Assembly (NCBI RefSeq): GCF_014203555.1
Contig: NZ_JACHJH010000002.1
Location: 838,791-902,790, forward strand
Origin: Streptomyces olivoverticillatus
GTDB taxonomy: Bacteria > Actinomycetota > Actinomycetes > Streptomycetales > Streptomycetaceae
Direction: 5' to 3'
DNA: 64,000 nt
Part shown: positions 25,428-33,270 of the stretch, piece by piece
How positions within the stretch are numbered: the stretch's first letter is position 1
Layout of the letters: the number at the start of each line of letters is the position of its first letter
Program-made: the position numbers and the translations under genes
The notes under the pieces: generated by a model
The model's input: only the letters and a program-made list of their open reading frames with translations
What the model was told of the DNA's origin: nothing
The model's database searches: none

Positions 25428-26378
25428 ATGGGCTGGACGGTCCTCTACATCGCGTTCGGCGTCGTGGCCCTCTGGCTGCTCGGCGAGGTGCTGCTGCAGT
25501 ACAAGGCGCGGCTGCGCTGGCGGCTGCTGGCCTTCGCCGGTTTCCTCGGGGTCGTCGCGGGCGTGGCCATCCCGTCCGTGGCGGTCATCATCGTGGGCGC
25601 GATCGCCTTCGGTGTCGGGCAGACCTTCGTGACGCTCTCCTTCCGGCGCGGCTTCTCCCGCGGCTGGGCGATCCGCCGCAAGGACGAGGAGGGCGCGTCC
25701 GAGAGCGCACCCAAGGCCGCGAAGGACACGGCCAAGGGCCGCGGCGCGGGCGGCGGCAAGTCGCGGGCCGGGCGCCGCCGCAAGACCGCGGGCGGCGCCC
25801 CGGCCCCTGCGCCCGTCTCCGACATGACCCTGCCGGCCTCCGGCCCCGACGCCCTGGCCCCTCTGCCGGACGTCGACGCCGGCGGCCCCGGCCAGATGCC
25901 GGGCATGCCGCAGCAGCCGGACAGCGAGCCCGCCACGCCCGGCAGTTACGAGCAGACCGCCGCATTCCCGGCCGTCTCGGGCACCGGCCCGGAGGCCGAC
26001 GGCTTCGCCGCGTACGACACCTACGGCCAGCAGCACACCCAGGCCCCGGCCCAGGGCGGCTACGCGGAACAATTCGACTACGGGCAGGGGCAGTACGCCT
26101 CGTACTCCGACCCGTACATCGGCAACCGTCCGCAGTCCTACGAGCAGTACGACGCCTACGGCCAGCAGCAGCCCTACCCGCAGCAGCAGTACGGCGTGGG
26201 CGCCTACTCCGCGGAGACGTACTCCCCCCAGTACGACATGGACACCCCGCCCGGCGGCGTCTGGGTGCCGCAGCAGCGCGAGGGCGACGTCCCCCCGGCC
26301 CCGCCCGGACAGCAACAGCCCTACCCGCCGCAGCAACTGCCCGGCCAGGGCTTCGACGAGCAGCGCTACCGCTACTGA
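25428..26378 (+). CDS. Hypothetical membrane protein with long Gln/Tyr/Pro-rich tail
   Basis: This 316-aa protein begins with two or three hydrophobic helices (residues 2-75: TVLYIAFGVVALWLLGEVLL and LLAFAGFLGVVAGVAIPSVAV onward), then a basic Lys/Arg/Gly-rich linker (about 85-130). The final 150 residues are low-complexity and rich in Gln, Tyr, Pro and Gly (DAYGQQQPYPQQQYGVGAY). The tail looks disordered and prion-like, and probably faces the cytoplasm. ATG 25428 is preceded by GAGAGGGG. I know similar unnamed Streptomyces proteins next to metF, but no function. Confidence 0.75.
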   Translation: MGWTVLYIAFGVVALWLLGEVLLQYKARLRWRLLAFAGFLGVVAGVAIPSVAVIIVGAIAFGVGQTFVTLSFRRGFSRGWAIRRKDEEGASESAPKAAKDTAKGRGAGGGKSRAGRRRKTAGGAPAPAPVSDMTLPASGPDALAPLPDVDAGGPGQMPGMPQQPDSEPATPGSYEQTAAFPAVSGTGPEADGFAAYDTYGQQHTQAPAQGGYAEQFDYGQGQYASYSDPYIGNRPQSYEQYDAYGQQQPYPQQQYGVGAYSAETYSPQYDMDTPPGGVWVPQQREGDVPPAPPGQQQPYPPQQLPGQGFDEQRYRY

Positions 26379-26402
26379 CCGGGCCGTGCCGCTACACGCG
26401 GC

Positions 26403-27932
26403 TCACTGCGAGCCGCGCCAGTCGGCTCCCTCCACGATGAGACCGGCGACCAGGGCCCCCGACATCCCGGCGTGCGCCAGCCCGCCGCCGGGGTGGGCGA
26501 AGCCGCCGGCCAGATAGAGCCCCGGCAGCCGGGTGGCATTGCCGGGCCGCAGGAACGCGCCTCCGCCGCCGGCCAGTACGGGCGCGGGCACGCCGCCGCC
26601 CTCGGCGCCGGTAGCGGCCGCCGTGTCGGCAGGCGTGCGCACCTCGCGCCACAGCGTCCGCTGCCGCAGCCCCGGTACGGCCGCCTCCGCCATGGCCACG
26701 ACGTGGTCGGCATACTCCTCGGCGGCCGTGCCGTCCACCCAGTCGACCGGTCCGTGCGGTGCCACGGTGACGGTGAGGGTCACCGCCTCGTGGCCGTCGT
26801 CGGGCCGGGTCGCGGGATCGTCGGGCCGCAGCACGGTGACCGTCGGGCGGGGGTGCGGAGCGCGCAGGCCCGGGCCGTCGCCGAAGACGGCCGCCAGCTC
26901 GCCGGCCCGGTCGGGGGTGTGCACCACCGTGCGGTGGACGGTCCCTTCGGGCCGGGTGCCGCGCAGCGCCAGCAGCACCGTGAAGCGCCCCGGCGCCGGG
27001 CTCCCGGACTGCGGCCGGATGTCCCCCTCCCGCCACGGCGCCGTGCCGCCGAGCATCCCCGGCACCAGCGCCGGGTCGACGGCGGAGACGACCGCATCCG
27101 CCTCCGCGACGGTGCCGTCGGCGAGCTCGACGCCCGCCGCGCGGCCGTCCTTCTCCAGGATGCGCACGACCTCGGCGCCGAAGGAGAACGCGACCTTCCG
27201 CGCCAGGCACCGCTCGTACAGCGCGTCCGCGAGACCCCGCATCCCGCCGCGCACGTACCAACTGCCGAAGGTCTGCTCCATGTACGGCAGCACCGCGGCG
27301 CCGGCGGGGGCGCGGCGCGGATCGAGCCCGTAGGCCAGGGCGTGGCTCTCCAGCAGGGCCGCCAGGCGGGGGTCCTTCAACTCGCGCGCCGCCGCGGCCT
27401 CCAGGGTGCGCGGCGCGGCGCGGCGGAAGAGGCCGCGCTTGGGCGGCGCCGGATAGGGGTCGCGGCCCAGGGCCTCGATGCGCTCGGCGCGCAGCGGCTC
27501 CTCCAGCAGCGGGCGGCGCGTGGCGTCCCACACCTCGCGGGCGCGGTTGACCAGCTCGCTCCAGCGCTCGCCCGCGCCCGGGCCGACGGCGGTATCGAGC
27601 GCCGCGACGACCCCGGCCCGCGAGGCATTGGGCAGCGAGACGTCCGTGCCGTCCGCGAAGACGTGCCGGCTCGCCGGGTCGACCTGGAAGAGCTCCACGC
27701 TCTGCTCCAGGGACTCCTTGCCGGTCTTGACGAACAGGTCGCGGTAGACGGCGGGCAGATGCAGCAGCCCCGGGCCCGTGTCGAAGACGAAGCCGTCGCG
27801 CGCGAAGCGCCCGAGACCGCCGCCGTGGGTCCGCCCGCGCTCGTAGACCGCCACCTGGTGGCCTGCGACGGCCAGCCGGGCGGCGGCCGCCATGGCGCCC
27901 ATCCCGGCGCCGATCACCGCAATTCGTGCCAT
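26403..27932 (-). CDS. CrtI-like NAD(P)/FAD-dependent oxidoreductase
   Basis: This 509-aa flavoprotein is of the phytoene desaturase / carotenoid isomerase family. The N-terminus has the FAD motif (IAVIGAGMGAMAAAARLAVAGHQVAVYER) and GGGLGRFARDGFVFDTGPGL. The C-terminus has the conserved GLYLAGGFAHPGGGLAHAGMSGALVAGLI. No other carotenoid genes are nearby, so a pigment role is not supported; related enzymes act on other polyprenoid or retinoid-like substrates. ATG 27932 starts just at the first strand. It is downstream of the DUF4126 gene on the same strand, 35 bp away. Confidence 0.85.
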   Translation of the reverse strand: MARIAVIGAGMGAMAAAARLAVAGHQVAVYERGRTHGGGLGRFARDGFVFDTGPGLLHLPAVYRDLFVKTGKESLEQSVELFQVDPASRHVFADGTDVSLPNASRAGVVAALDTAVGPGAGERWSELVNRAREVWDATRRPLLEEPLRAERIEALGRDPYPAPPKRGLFRRAAPRTLEAAAARELKDPRLAALLESHALAYGLDPRRAPAGAAVLPYMEQTFGSWYVRGGMRGLADALYERCLARKVAFSFGAEVVRILEKDGRAAGVELADGTVAEADAVVSAVDPALVPGMLGGTAPWREGDIRPQSGSPAPGRFTVLLALRGTRPEGTVHRTVVHTPDRAGELAAVFGDGPGLRAPHPRPTVTVLRPDDPATRPDDGHEAVTLTVTVAPHGPVDWVDGTAAEEYADHVVAMAEAAVPGLRQRTLWREVRTPADTAAATGAEGGGVPAPVLAGGGGAFLRPGNATRLPGLYLAGGFAHPGGGLAHAGMSGALVAGLIVEGADWRGSQ

Positions 27933-27967
27933 GCGGAGACTGTATCCGGCAGCACTGACAGCCTGGT

Positions 27968-28567
27968 TCAGAAGCCCGACGGGCTGACGGCGGCCGCCCG
28001 CCGCTCCCTCCTGCGCCGAAGGAAGGCGCGGACCTTCTTCCACAGGAACACCACCAGGGCGATGCCCAGCGCGAGCAGCGACCCGGCGATCAGCGCAGCG
28101 GCCACCGGATGGAACAGCGCGAAGACGACGATCGCGGCGACGCCCAGGTCCTCCGCCAGGCTCAGCACGATGTTGCTGGCGGGCTCGGGCGAGGTGTTGA
28201 CCGCCATGCGCGTGCCCGCCTTGACCAGATGGCTCAGCAGCGCCGCCGAGCCGCCGACGGCCCCGGCCGCCAGGTGGGAGAGCGAGCCGTCCTGCCCGGC
28301 CAGCAGCGCGCCCACCACGGCTCCGGCCACCGGCCGGATGACGGTGTGCACCGCGTCCCAGACCGAGTCGACGTAGGGGATCTTGTCGGCGACGGCCTCG
28401 CAGAGGAACAGCACCCCCGCGGCTATCAGCACGTCGGGGCGCTGCAGGGCGCTCGGGACGTCGTCGCTGACCCCCGTCGCGCCGAGCACGCCGAGCAGCA
28501 GGACCACGGCATAGGCGTTGATACCGCTCGCCCAGCCACTTGTGAAAACCAACGGGAGCACTGACAC
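27968..28567 (-). CDS. DUF4126 family membrane protein
   Basis: This 199-aa protein has about five hydrophobic segments: FTSGWASGINAYAVVLLLGVLG, PDVLIAAGVLFLCEAVADKIP, TVIRPVAGAVVGALLAG, ASNIVLSLAEDLGVAAIVVFAL and VAAALIAGSLLALGIALVVFLW. It ends in a basic tail. This is the DUF4126 pattern, function unknown. The start is GTG 28567, with TACGAT exactly 7 nt upstream (leaderless). A perfect MacR-type palindrome lies centred about 47 bp upstream of that start, a position typical for an activator. Confidence 0.82.
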   Translation of the reverse strand: MSVLPLVFTSGWASGINAYAVVLLLGVLGATGVSDDVPSALQRPDVLIAAGVLFLCEAVADKIPYVDSVWDAVHTVIRPVAGAVVGALLAGQDGSLSHLAAGAVGGSAALLSHLVKAGTRMAVNTSPEPASNIVLSLAEDLGVAAIVVFALFHPVAAALIAGSLLALGIALVVFLWKKVRAFLRRRRERRAAAVSPSGF

Positions 28568-28574
28568 GCGGAAG

Positions 28575-28580
28575 ATCGTA
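28575..28580 (-). promoter_or_regulatory. -10 hexamer for a probable leaderless DUF4126 transcript
   Basis: On the minus strand TACGAT is followed by 7 nt and then GTG 28567. The -35 region shows no TTGAC-like hexamer, which fits a promoter that needs an activator. Confidence 0.5.
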
Positions 28581-28606
28581 ACCGCGGCGGGGGCATGCCC
28601 CGGTTC

Positions 28607-28622
28607 TGAGTACGCGTACTCA
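28607..28622. promoter_or_regulatory. MacR-type binding site
   Basis: TGAGTACGCGTACTCA is a perfect palindrome, extended to 18 bp by one more pair, and matches exactly the TGAGTAC-NN-GTACTCA consensus that I recall for MacR. A further half site TGAGTAC lies at 28633-28639. The macS-macR genes lie at 8.2-10.1 kb in this same window. Confidence 0.75.
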
Positions 28623-28753
28623 GACGCCGAGATGAGTACCCGCACGGATGGGAGGAGCAGCCCGCGGACGGGAGAGTGGTGACCACGGAAGGGGACGCCG
28701 GACCGCACCGCCGACACGGGGCGGCGGTACGGGCCGGCGGCCCCTCAAGTGCC

Positions 28754-28809
28754 GGGGGGTACGGGGGCTCCGCGGGGGAGAGCACGGGAGCCCGGGGGAG
28801 GTACGGGGG
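28754..28809 (+). repeat. G-quadruplex-prone G tracts
   Basis: Runs of 6, 5, 5, 3, 5 and 5 guanines are spaced by 3-7 nt within 56 bp. They lie in the 305-bp gap between the DUF4126 and TetR genes. Apart from the MacR box, the rest of that gap shows no coding signal. Confidence 0.45.
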
Positions 28810-28872
28810 AGCGCCGCGCCGGTGCGGGCCGAGGGGGATCGGTCCGCACCGGCGCAGCGGCTTCGCCCGGCG

Positions 28873-29496
28873 TCAGCCGATGTCTTTGCGGTCGCCTCCG
28901 ACGCGGCCCTGGAGCAGCCGGGACAGCGCCGAGTGCACCTCGTCGATCGACCGCTCCGGCTGGAAGGACTGCCAGTCCAGCGCCGCCACCAGCACCATGC
29001 CGAACAGGGCGGACGCCGTCAGCGGGATGTCGATCTCGTCGCTGAGCTCGCCCGTCGTGACGGCCTCGTGCAGCACGGACTCGATCACCGCTATCGCCTT
29101 CTGCCGCACCTGCATCAGCGTCGACTGCCAGGCCCGGTTGGTGCGCCACAGCTCGGCCACGTAGAGCTGGGTGAGCGCGGGGTAGCGGCTGATGAAGTCC
29201 AGCCCGGCCCGGACCATCGCGTCCAGCGCGTCGATCCGGCTGCCGCCGCGCTCGGCCGTCTCGTCCGCGGCCCGCTGCAGCGAGTCGGTCAGCAGCTCGA
29301 TGCCGTGCCGCAGCAGCTCCTCGAAGAGGACGGTCTTGCTGGCGAAGTTGTAGTAGACCGTGCCCTTGGCCACTCCGGCCCGCTCGGCGATCTCGTCCAC
29401 TGTGGTGGAGGAGAACCCCTGTTCGGCGATGAGGGTGACCGCTGCCTCGAAGAGCTTCCGTCGCGTGTTCTGACGGCGCGTACTGCTGCTGTCCAT
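28873..29496 (-). CDS. TetR-family transcriptional regulator
   Basis: This 207-aa repressor has an N-terminal helix-turn-helix (KLFEAAVTLIAEQGFSSTTVDEIAERAGVAKGTVYYNFASKTVLFEELL) and a helical ligand domain. It is the third gene of an operon running ABC ATPase - YhgE/Pip - TetR, starting 35 nt after the previous stop. A 14-bp palindrome just upstream of the operon (32509-32522) is a likely autoregulatory operator. The ligand is unknown; the neighbouring exporter suggests a lipophilic or membrane-acting compound. Confidence 0.9.
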   Translation of the reverse strand: MDSSSTRRQNTRRKLFEAAVTLIAEQGFSSTTVDEIAERAGVAKGTVYYNFASKTVLFEELLRHGIELLTDSLQRAADETAERGGSRIDALDAMVRAGLDFISRYPALTQLYVAELWRTNRAWQSTLMQVRQKAIAVIESVLHEAVTTGELSDEIDIPLTASALFGMVLVAALDWQSFQPERSIDEVHSALSRLLQGRVGGDRKDIG

Positions 29497-29531
29497 GAGG
29501 GTGATTCTCCCTGTACCCGGCGTGCTCGCGC

Positions 29532-31685
29532 TCACAGACTCAGCTCCGGGTGCAGCCGGTCCACGGACCACACCTGTTTGCCGCGCGCGGCGTGGGCGGT
29601 CAGCGCCAGCGTCCCGGCGGTGAACGCCGCCAGTACGCCGCACGCTTGCCACACCGGGGCCAGGCCGCCGCCGGTGATCAGGTGCCGCAACCCCTCGACC
29701 ACGTAACTCATCGGCAGGAAGGGATGGATGGCGTTGAAGAAGCCGGGGCTGGTCTGCACCGGATACGTGCCGCCTGCCGACGTCAGCTGGAGCATCAGCA
29801 GCGCGAGGACGAGAATGCGCCCGGCCGGTCCGAAGCGGGCGTTCAGCCACTGCACGATCGCGGCGAAGCACGCGGTGACCAGGGCCAGGAAGCCGATGGT
29901 GCCCGCGGCGCGCGTCAGCTGCAGGCCGAGCGCCCAGTGCAGTACGGCCAGCAGCGCGCCCGCCTGCAGCACCCCGACCGCGACCACCGGCAGCCAGCCG
30001 GCCACGGCGATCCGCCAGGCGGAGGCACCGGCGGCCAGGGCGCGCCGGTTGAGCGGCTGGATCAGCATGTAGGCGACCATCGCGCCCACCCAGAGGGAGA
30101 GCGGGATGAAGTAGGGGGCGAAGCCGGTGCCGTAGTTGGGCGCCTTGTGCAGCGACTGCGAGGCGAGCTGGACCGGGTCGGCCATCACCCGGGTGCGGGC
30201 GTCGCGGTCCTGCTTGCCGTAGTCGGGGATCTTGGCCACGCCGTCGTGCAGCCCGTCGGCGAGCTTGGCGGAGCCGTCGGACAGCTTGAAGATGCCGCCC
30301 TGAAGGGTGTCGGCGCCGTCACGCAACTTCTCGATGCCGCCGTCGAGATGCGCGGCGCCTTCCTTGGCGGTGCCGAGCCCGGTGTGCAGCTTCCCGGCGC
30401 CCGTGTGCAGCAGCCCGGCGCCGTCGGCGACCTTCTGGGCGCCGTCGTTGAGGGCGTTGACCTTCTTGACCGCACCGTCGATGTCCTGCGCCAGGTTGGG
30501 TGCCTCATCGGCGAGCCGGCCGGCGTAGGTGTGCAGGGTGTCCAGCTGTCCGGGCAGCTTGTCCAGTTCGCCGTTCTTGTTCTGTACGAGCGTGTCGAGC
30601 TGCTGGGCGCCGTCGGCCGACTGCCCGGCGGCGAACACGGCCTTCTTCAGCGCGGGGCAGAAGGGCGCGGGCTCCTTCCCGTCCTTGCCGTCCTTCCCGT
30701 CCTTCTCGCAGTACGTGGCGTACGTGCCGGACAGGGCGTCCGCGCTCAGGCGGCTGCCCTTGGCGAGCGCCGCGGTCGTGGCCGCGGACGGAAGGTCGTC
30801 CAGGTGCTCCCGGAGCGTCTTCGTCTCCTTGGCCACGGCGCGGGCGGTCCGGCCGATGTCGTCGGCGTTGTCCTTGACGAAGGCGCCTTCCTTGTCCGCC
30901 ACGCCGTTGACCTTGTCGGCCAGCGCCTGGGTGCCGTCGGCGACCTGCCGGGCGCCGGTGGCCAGTTCCTGCGACTTGCCGTCCAGGGTGCCCGCCCCGG
31001 TGTGCAGCTCGTCCACCCCGTCCTCGAGGTCTCCGCTGCCGCGCTTGGCCTGTGCCAGCCCGTTCTTGAGGTCCCCGGCGCCCTTCCCCGCCTTGCCTAT
31101 GCCGTCGCCGAGCTTGTCGGCGCCCTCGGCCGCCTCCTTGGTCTTGCCATGGAGGTCGGAGAACGAGACGAAGATCTTGTCGTAGAAGGTGCGCGAGGTC
31201 TTGCGTGAGGCAGCCGCCCGGACCTCGGAGAAGACCGTGCGGGAAATCTGCCCCACGATGTAGTTGTTGGCGTCGTTCGTACGGACCTGGAGCGCGCCTG
31301 TCTGCGGGGTGGCGCCCGAACTGGAGGCGACCCGCCGGCTGAAGTCGGCCGGAATCGTCAGCGAGAGGTAGTACGTGCCGTTCTCGACGCCCTTGCGCGC
31401 CTCGGCGGCGCTCGTCTCGTGCCACCGGAACGACTTGCTGTCGCGCAGCCCGTCGACGATCGAGTCGCCCGCCGCCAGGTGCTTGCCGTCCGCGGTGGTG
31501 CCCTCGTCGGCGTTGACGAGCGCGACGGGCACCTTGTCGAGCCGCCCGTACGGGTCCCAGAAGGACCACAGGTAGAGGGCGCCGTAGAGCAGCGGCAGCA
31601 GCAGGAGCGCGACCATGGCCGCCCGCGGCAGCCTCCCCCTGCCGAACCGCTTGAGCTCAAGCGCGGCCAGTTTCGGCGAGCGCAT
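29532..31685 (-). CDS. YhgE/Pip-type membrane protein (ABC-2-like exporter subunit)
   Basis: This 717-aa protein has one N-terminal helix (AAMVALLLLPLLYGALYLWSF), a large extracellular region and a C-terminal bundle of five to six helices (SLWVGAMVAYMLIQPLNRRALAAG onward). The extracellular part (about residues 180-480) consists of heptad-like, Gly/Asp-rich repeats (GADKLGDGIGKAGKGAGDLKNGL, AQKVADGAGLLHTGAGKLHTGL). This is the YhgE/Pip architecture, related to ABC-2 permeases and ESX/phage-infection proteins. It overlaps the upstream ATPase gene by 29 nt, so the two probably form one transporter. Confidence 0.87.
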   Translation of the reverse strand: MRSPKLAALELKRFGRGRLPRAAMVALLLLPLLYGALYLWSFWDPYGRLDKVPVALVNADEGTTADGKHLAAGDSIVDGLRDSKSFRWHETSAAEARKGVENGTYYLSLTIPADFSRRVASSSGATPQTGALQVRTNDANNYIVGQISRTVFSEVRAAASRKTSRTFYDKIFVSFSDLHGKTKEAAEGADKLGDGIGKAGKGAGDLKNGLAQAKRGSGDLEDGVDELHTGAGTLDGKSQELATGARQVADGTQALADKVNGVADKEGAFVKDNADDIGRTARAVAKETKTLREHLDDLPSAATTAALAKGSRLSADALSGTYATYCEKDGKDGKDGKEPAPFCPALKKAVFAAGQSADGAQQLDTLVQNKNGELDKLPGQLDTLHTYAGRLADEAPNLAQDIDGAVKKVNALNDGAQKVADGAGLLHTGAGKLHTGLGTAKEGAAHLDGGIEKLRDGADTLQGGIFKLSDGSAKLADGLHDGVAKIPDYGKQDRDARTRVMADPVQLASQSLHKAPNYGTGFAPYFIPLSLWVGAMVAYMLIQPLNRRALAAGASAWRIAVAGWLPVVAVGVLQAGALLAVLHWALGLQLTRAAGTIGFLALVTACFAAIVQWLNARFGPAGRILVLALLMLQLTSAGGTYPVQTSPGFFNAIHPFLPMSYVVEGLRHLITGGGLAPVWQACGVLAAFTAGTLALTAHAARGKQVWSVDRLHPELSL

Positions 31686-32499
31686 CCGCTGCTCCTTCCT
31701 CTGCCGTGTCTTCCGTAGCTGCCTTTTCGGCCTTTTCCGCTTCTTCGGCTTCTGCTTCTTCGGTCCGTTCGGCCTTCGGCGCGTTCCCGGTGGCGGGGGC
31801 AGTGCGGACGACGACCGCGTCTTCGGGCGCCTGGCTGCACACCGCCAGCACCGTCGTGCCCGCCGCGGCGAGCGAGCGCAGCAGGGCCCAGGCGCTCTCG
31901 CGCTCGGCGTCGGAGAGCTTGAGGTCGGTGTCGTCCACCGCGATCAGCCGCGGGCCGCCGGTCAGGGCGAGCGCCACCGAGAGCCGCAGCGCCTCCAGTC
32001 GGCCCAGGTCGCGCACGGGCGTCCGGCCGCCCTTGGGCAGGGCGGCCAGGCCGAGCCCGGCGGACTCCAACGCCGCGTCGGCGGCCGCCTGCGCCTCGGT
32101 GGCGCGCTCGCGGGGGCGGAGCAGGCCGCGCAGGGAGCCGCCGAACCGGCGCTGCAGCAGCGCGCGTTCGTGCAGGTGCTCCTCGACGGTGAGGGACGCG
32201 TCGAGTTCGGCGACGCCGGGGACGTGGGCGAGCGCGCTGATTCTGCGGACGGCCGCCATCTTCCCCGGCAGCGGCAGGCCCGCCACCGTCGCCTGTCCGG
32301 CAGAGGGACGCATACGTCCGGTGAGAGTGAGCAGCAGACAGGTACGGCCGGAGCCCGAAGGGCCCTCGACCGCGACGAGCGAGCCGGGTCCGGCGTCGAT
32401 GCCGACGTCGTGGAACGCCCAGCCGCGCGGTCCCCGGACGCCGAAGCCCTTCGCCGTGATCGCGGCTCCGTGCGGGGTGCCGTCCACACTTGCCTCCAA
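31657..32499 (-). CDS. ABC transporter ATP-binding protein with degenerate motifs
   Basis: This 280-aa ABC domain probably pairs with the YhgE/Pip protein. Its motifs are unusual. Walker A reads GPSGSGRT with R52 in place of the catalytic Lys. The signature LSGGQ is replaced by LGRLEALRLS. Walker B (RLIAVDDTDLKL) lacks the glutamate. The C-terminal 50 residues are a low-complexity Glu/Ala/Lys tail (EEAEAEEAEKAEKAATED). It may bind ATP without efficient hydrolysis. First gene of the operon; ATG 32499 lies 10 bp downstream of a palindromic operator candidate. Confidence 0.82.
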   Translation of the reverse strand: MEASVDGTPHGAAITAKGFGVRGPRGWAFHDVGIDAGPGSLVAVEGPSGSGRTCLLLTLTGRMRPSAGQATVAGLPLPGKMAAVRRISALAHVPGVAELDASLTVEEHLHERALLQRRFGGSLRGLLRPRERATEAQAAADAALESAGLGLAALPKGGRTPVRDLGRLEALRLSVALALTGGPRLIAVDDTDLKLSDAERESAWALLRSLAAAGTTVLAVCSQAPEDAVVVRTAPATGNAPKAERTEEAEAEEAEKAEKAATEDTAEEGAADALAETGRA

Positions 32500-32508
32500 C
32501 GATCTTGA

Positions 32509-32522
32509 ACTGACCAGTCAGT
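32509..32522. promoter_or_regulatory. Candidate TetR operator
   Basis: ACTGACCAGTCAGT is a palindrome with 6-bp arms, matching at every pair except the central two bases. It sits immediately upstream of the ABC - YhgE/Pip - TetR operon, near the expected transcription start, a typical site for autorepression by the operon's own TetR. Confidence 0.6.
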
Positions 32523-32683
32523 GCAAAAAGTATGCCGCAGCCCCGCCCGGCCCCGTCAACCCGGGGTGGCCCAGTGGGCGTTCGCGCAGGTCACGGCCGA
32601 TTGTCAGTGGGGTGCCCGACGATGGGCGCATACGGCGGCTCCGCTGGTCGGCGGGCCGCCCGGACCGACGATGGAGGTTCGTC

Positions 32684-33151
32684 ATGGCCGCACCTGTGAG
32701 CGACGTCCACCGTGTGCCCCACCGTGCCCCGGCCCCGTCCGCCGCCCTCGATCTGCTCACCCAGGCCCACGACGGCCTGCTGGAAGCCGCCGCCCTGGAC
32801 GCCCCCCACGAGCGGTATGCCACCGCCCACCTCGCCGCCCTGCGCACCGCGGCCGCCGTGCTCGCGGCCCGCGCCCGCCCCGAGCCGCCCGGGCGCCGCC
32901 GCCGCATCCGCAGCGCCTGGGAGCTCTTGCCCGAAGTCGCCCCCGAACTGACGGAGTGGAGCGCCCTGTTCGCCGCGGGCGCCGCCCGTCGCGCCCGGGC
33001 GGAGGCGGGCATACGGACCGCCGCGAGCCCCCGCGAGGCCGACGACCTGCTGCGCGACGCGGCGGCGTTCCTGCGGCTGGCCGAGCGGATGCTCGTCCTC
33101 CAGCCGAGGCTGCCCCGGCAGCCTGCGGCGGAGCACGGCCGGGCGGGCTGA
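32684..33151 (+). CDS. SAV_6107-family HEPN domain protein
   Basis: This 155-aa all-helical, Ala/Arg-rich protein ([43 protein letters not shown], then EWSALFAAGAARRARAEAG and ADDLLRDAAAFLRLAERML) matches the actinobacterial SAV_6107 HEPN-like family. No clear RNase motif (RX4-6H) is evident, so a nuclease role is not supported. ATG 32684 follows GGAGG. It is divergent from the ABC operon and upstream of a methyltransferase. Function unknown. Confidence 0.75.
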   Translation: MAAPVSDVHRVPHRAPAPSAALDLLTQAHDGLLEAAALDAPHERYATAHLAALRTAAAVLAARARPEPPGRRRRIRSAWELLPEVAPELTEWSALFAAGAARRARAEAGIRTAASPREADDLLRDAAAFLRLAERMLVLQPRLPRQPAAEHGRAG

Positions 33152-33270
33152 CGGGCCCTGCGCGGACGGTTGCGCGCCGCCGCCGCACGGCCCACTAGGC
33201 TGGAGGCCGCAGACGTCAGTTACCGTCGCCGCCGCCCGCCCGGCGGCACCGTGCCGAGGAGCCACCTGCC

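Noticed and set aside
26403..27932. Carotenoid biosynthesis cluster
   Set aside because: Only a CrtI-like oxidoreductase is present; no phytoene synthase or cyclase genes are nearby.
32684..33151. HEPN ribonuclease toxin of a toxin-antitoxin pair
   Set aside because: No RX4-6H catalytic motif is evident and there is no MNT or other antitoxin partner beside it.
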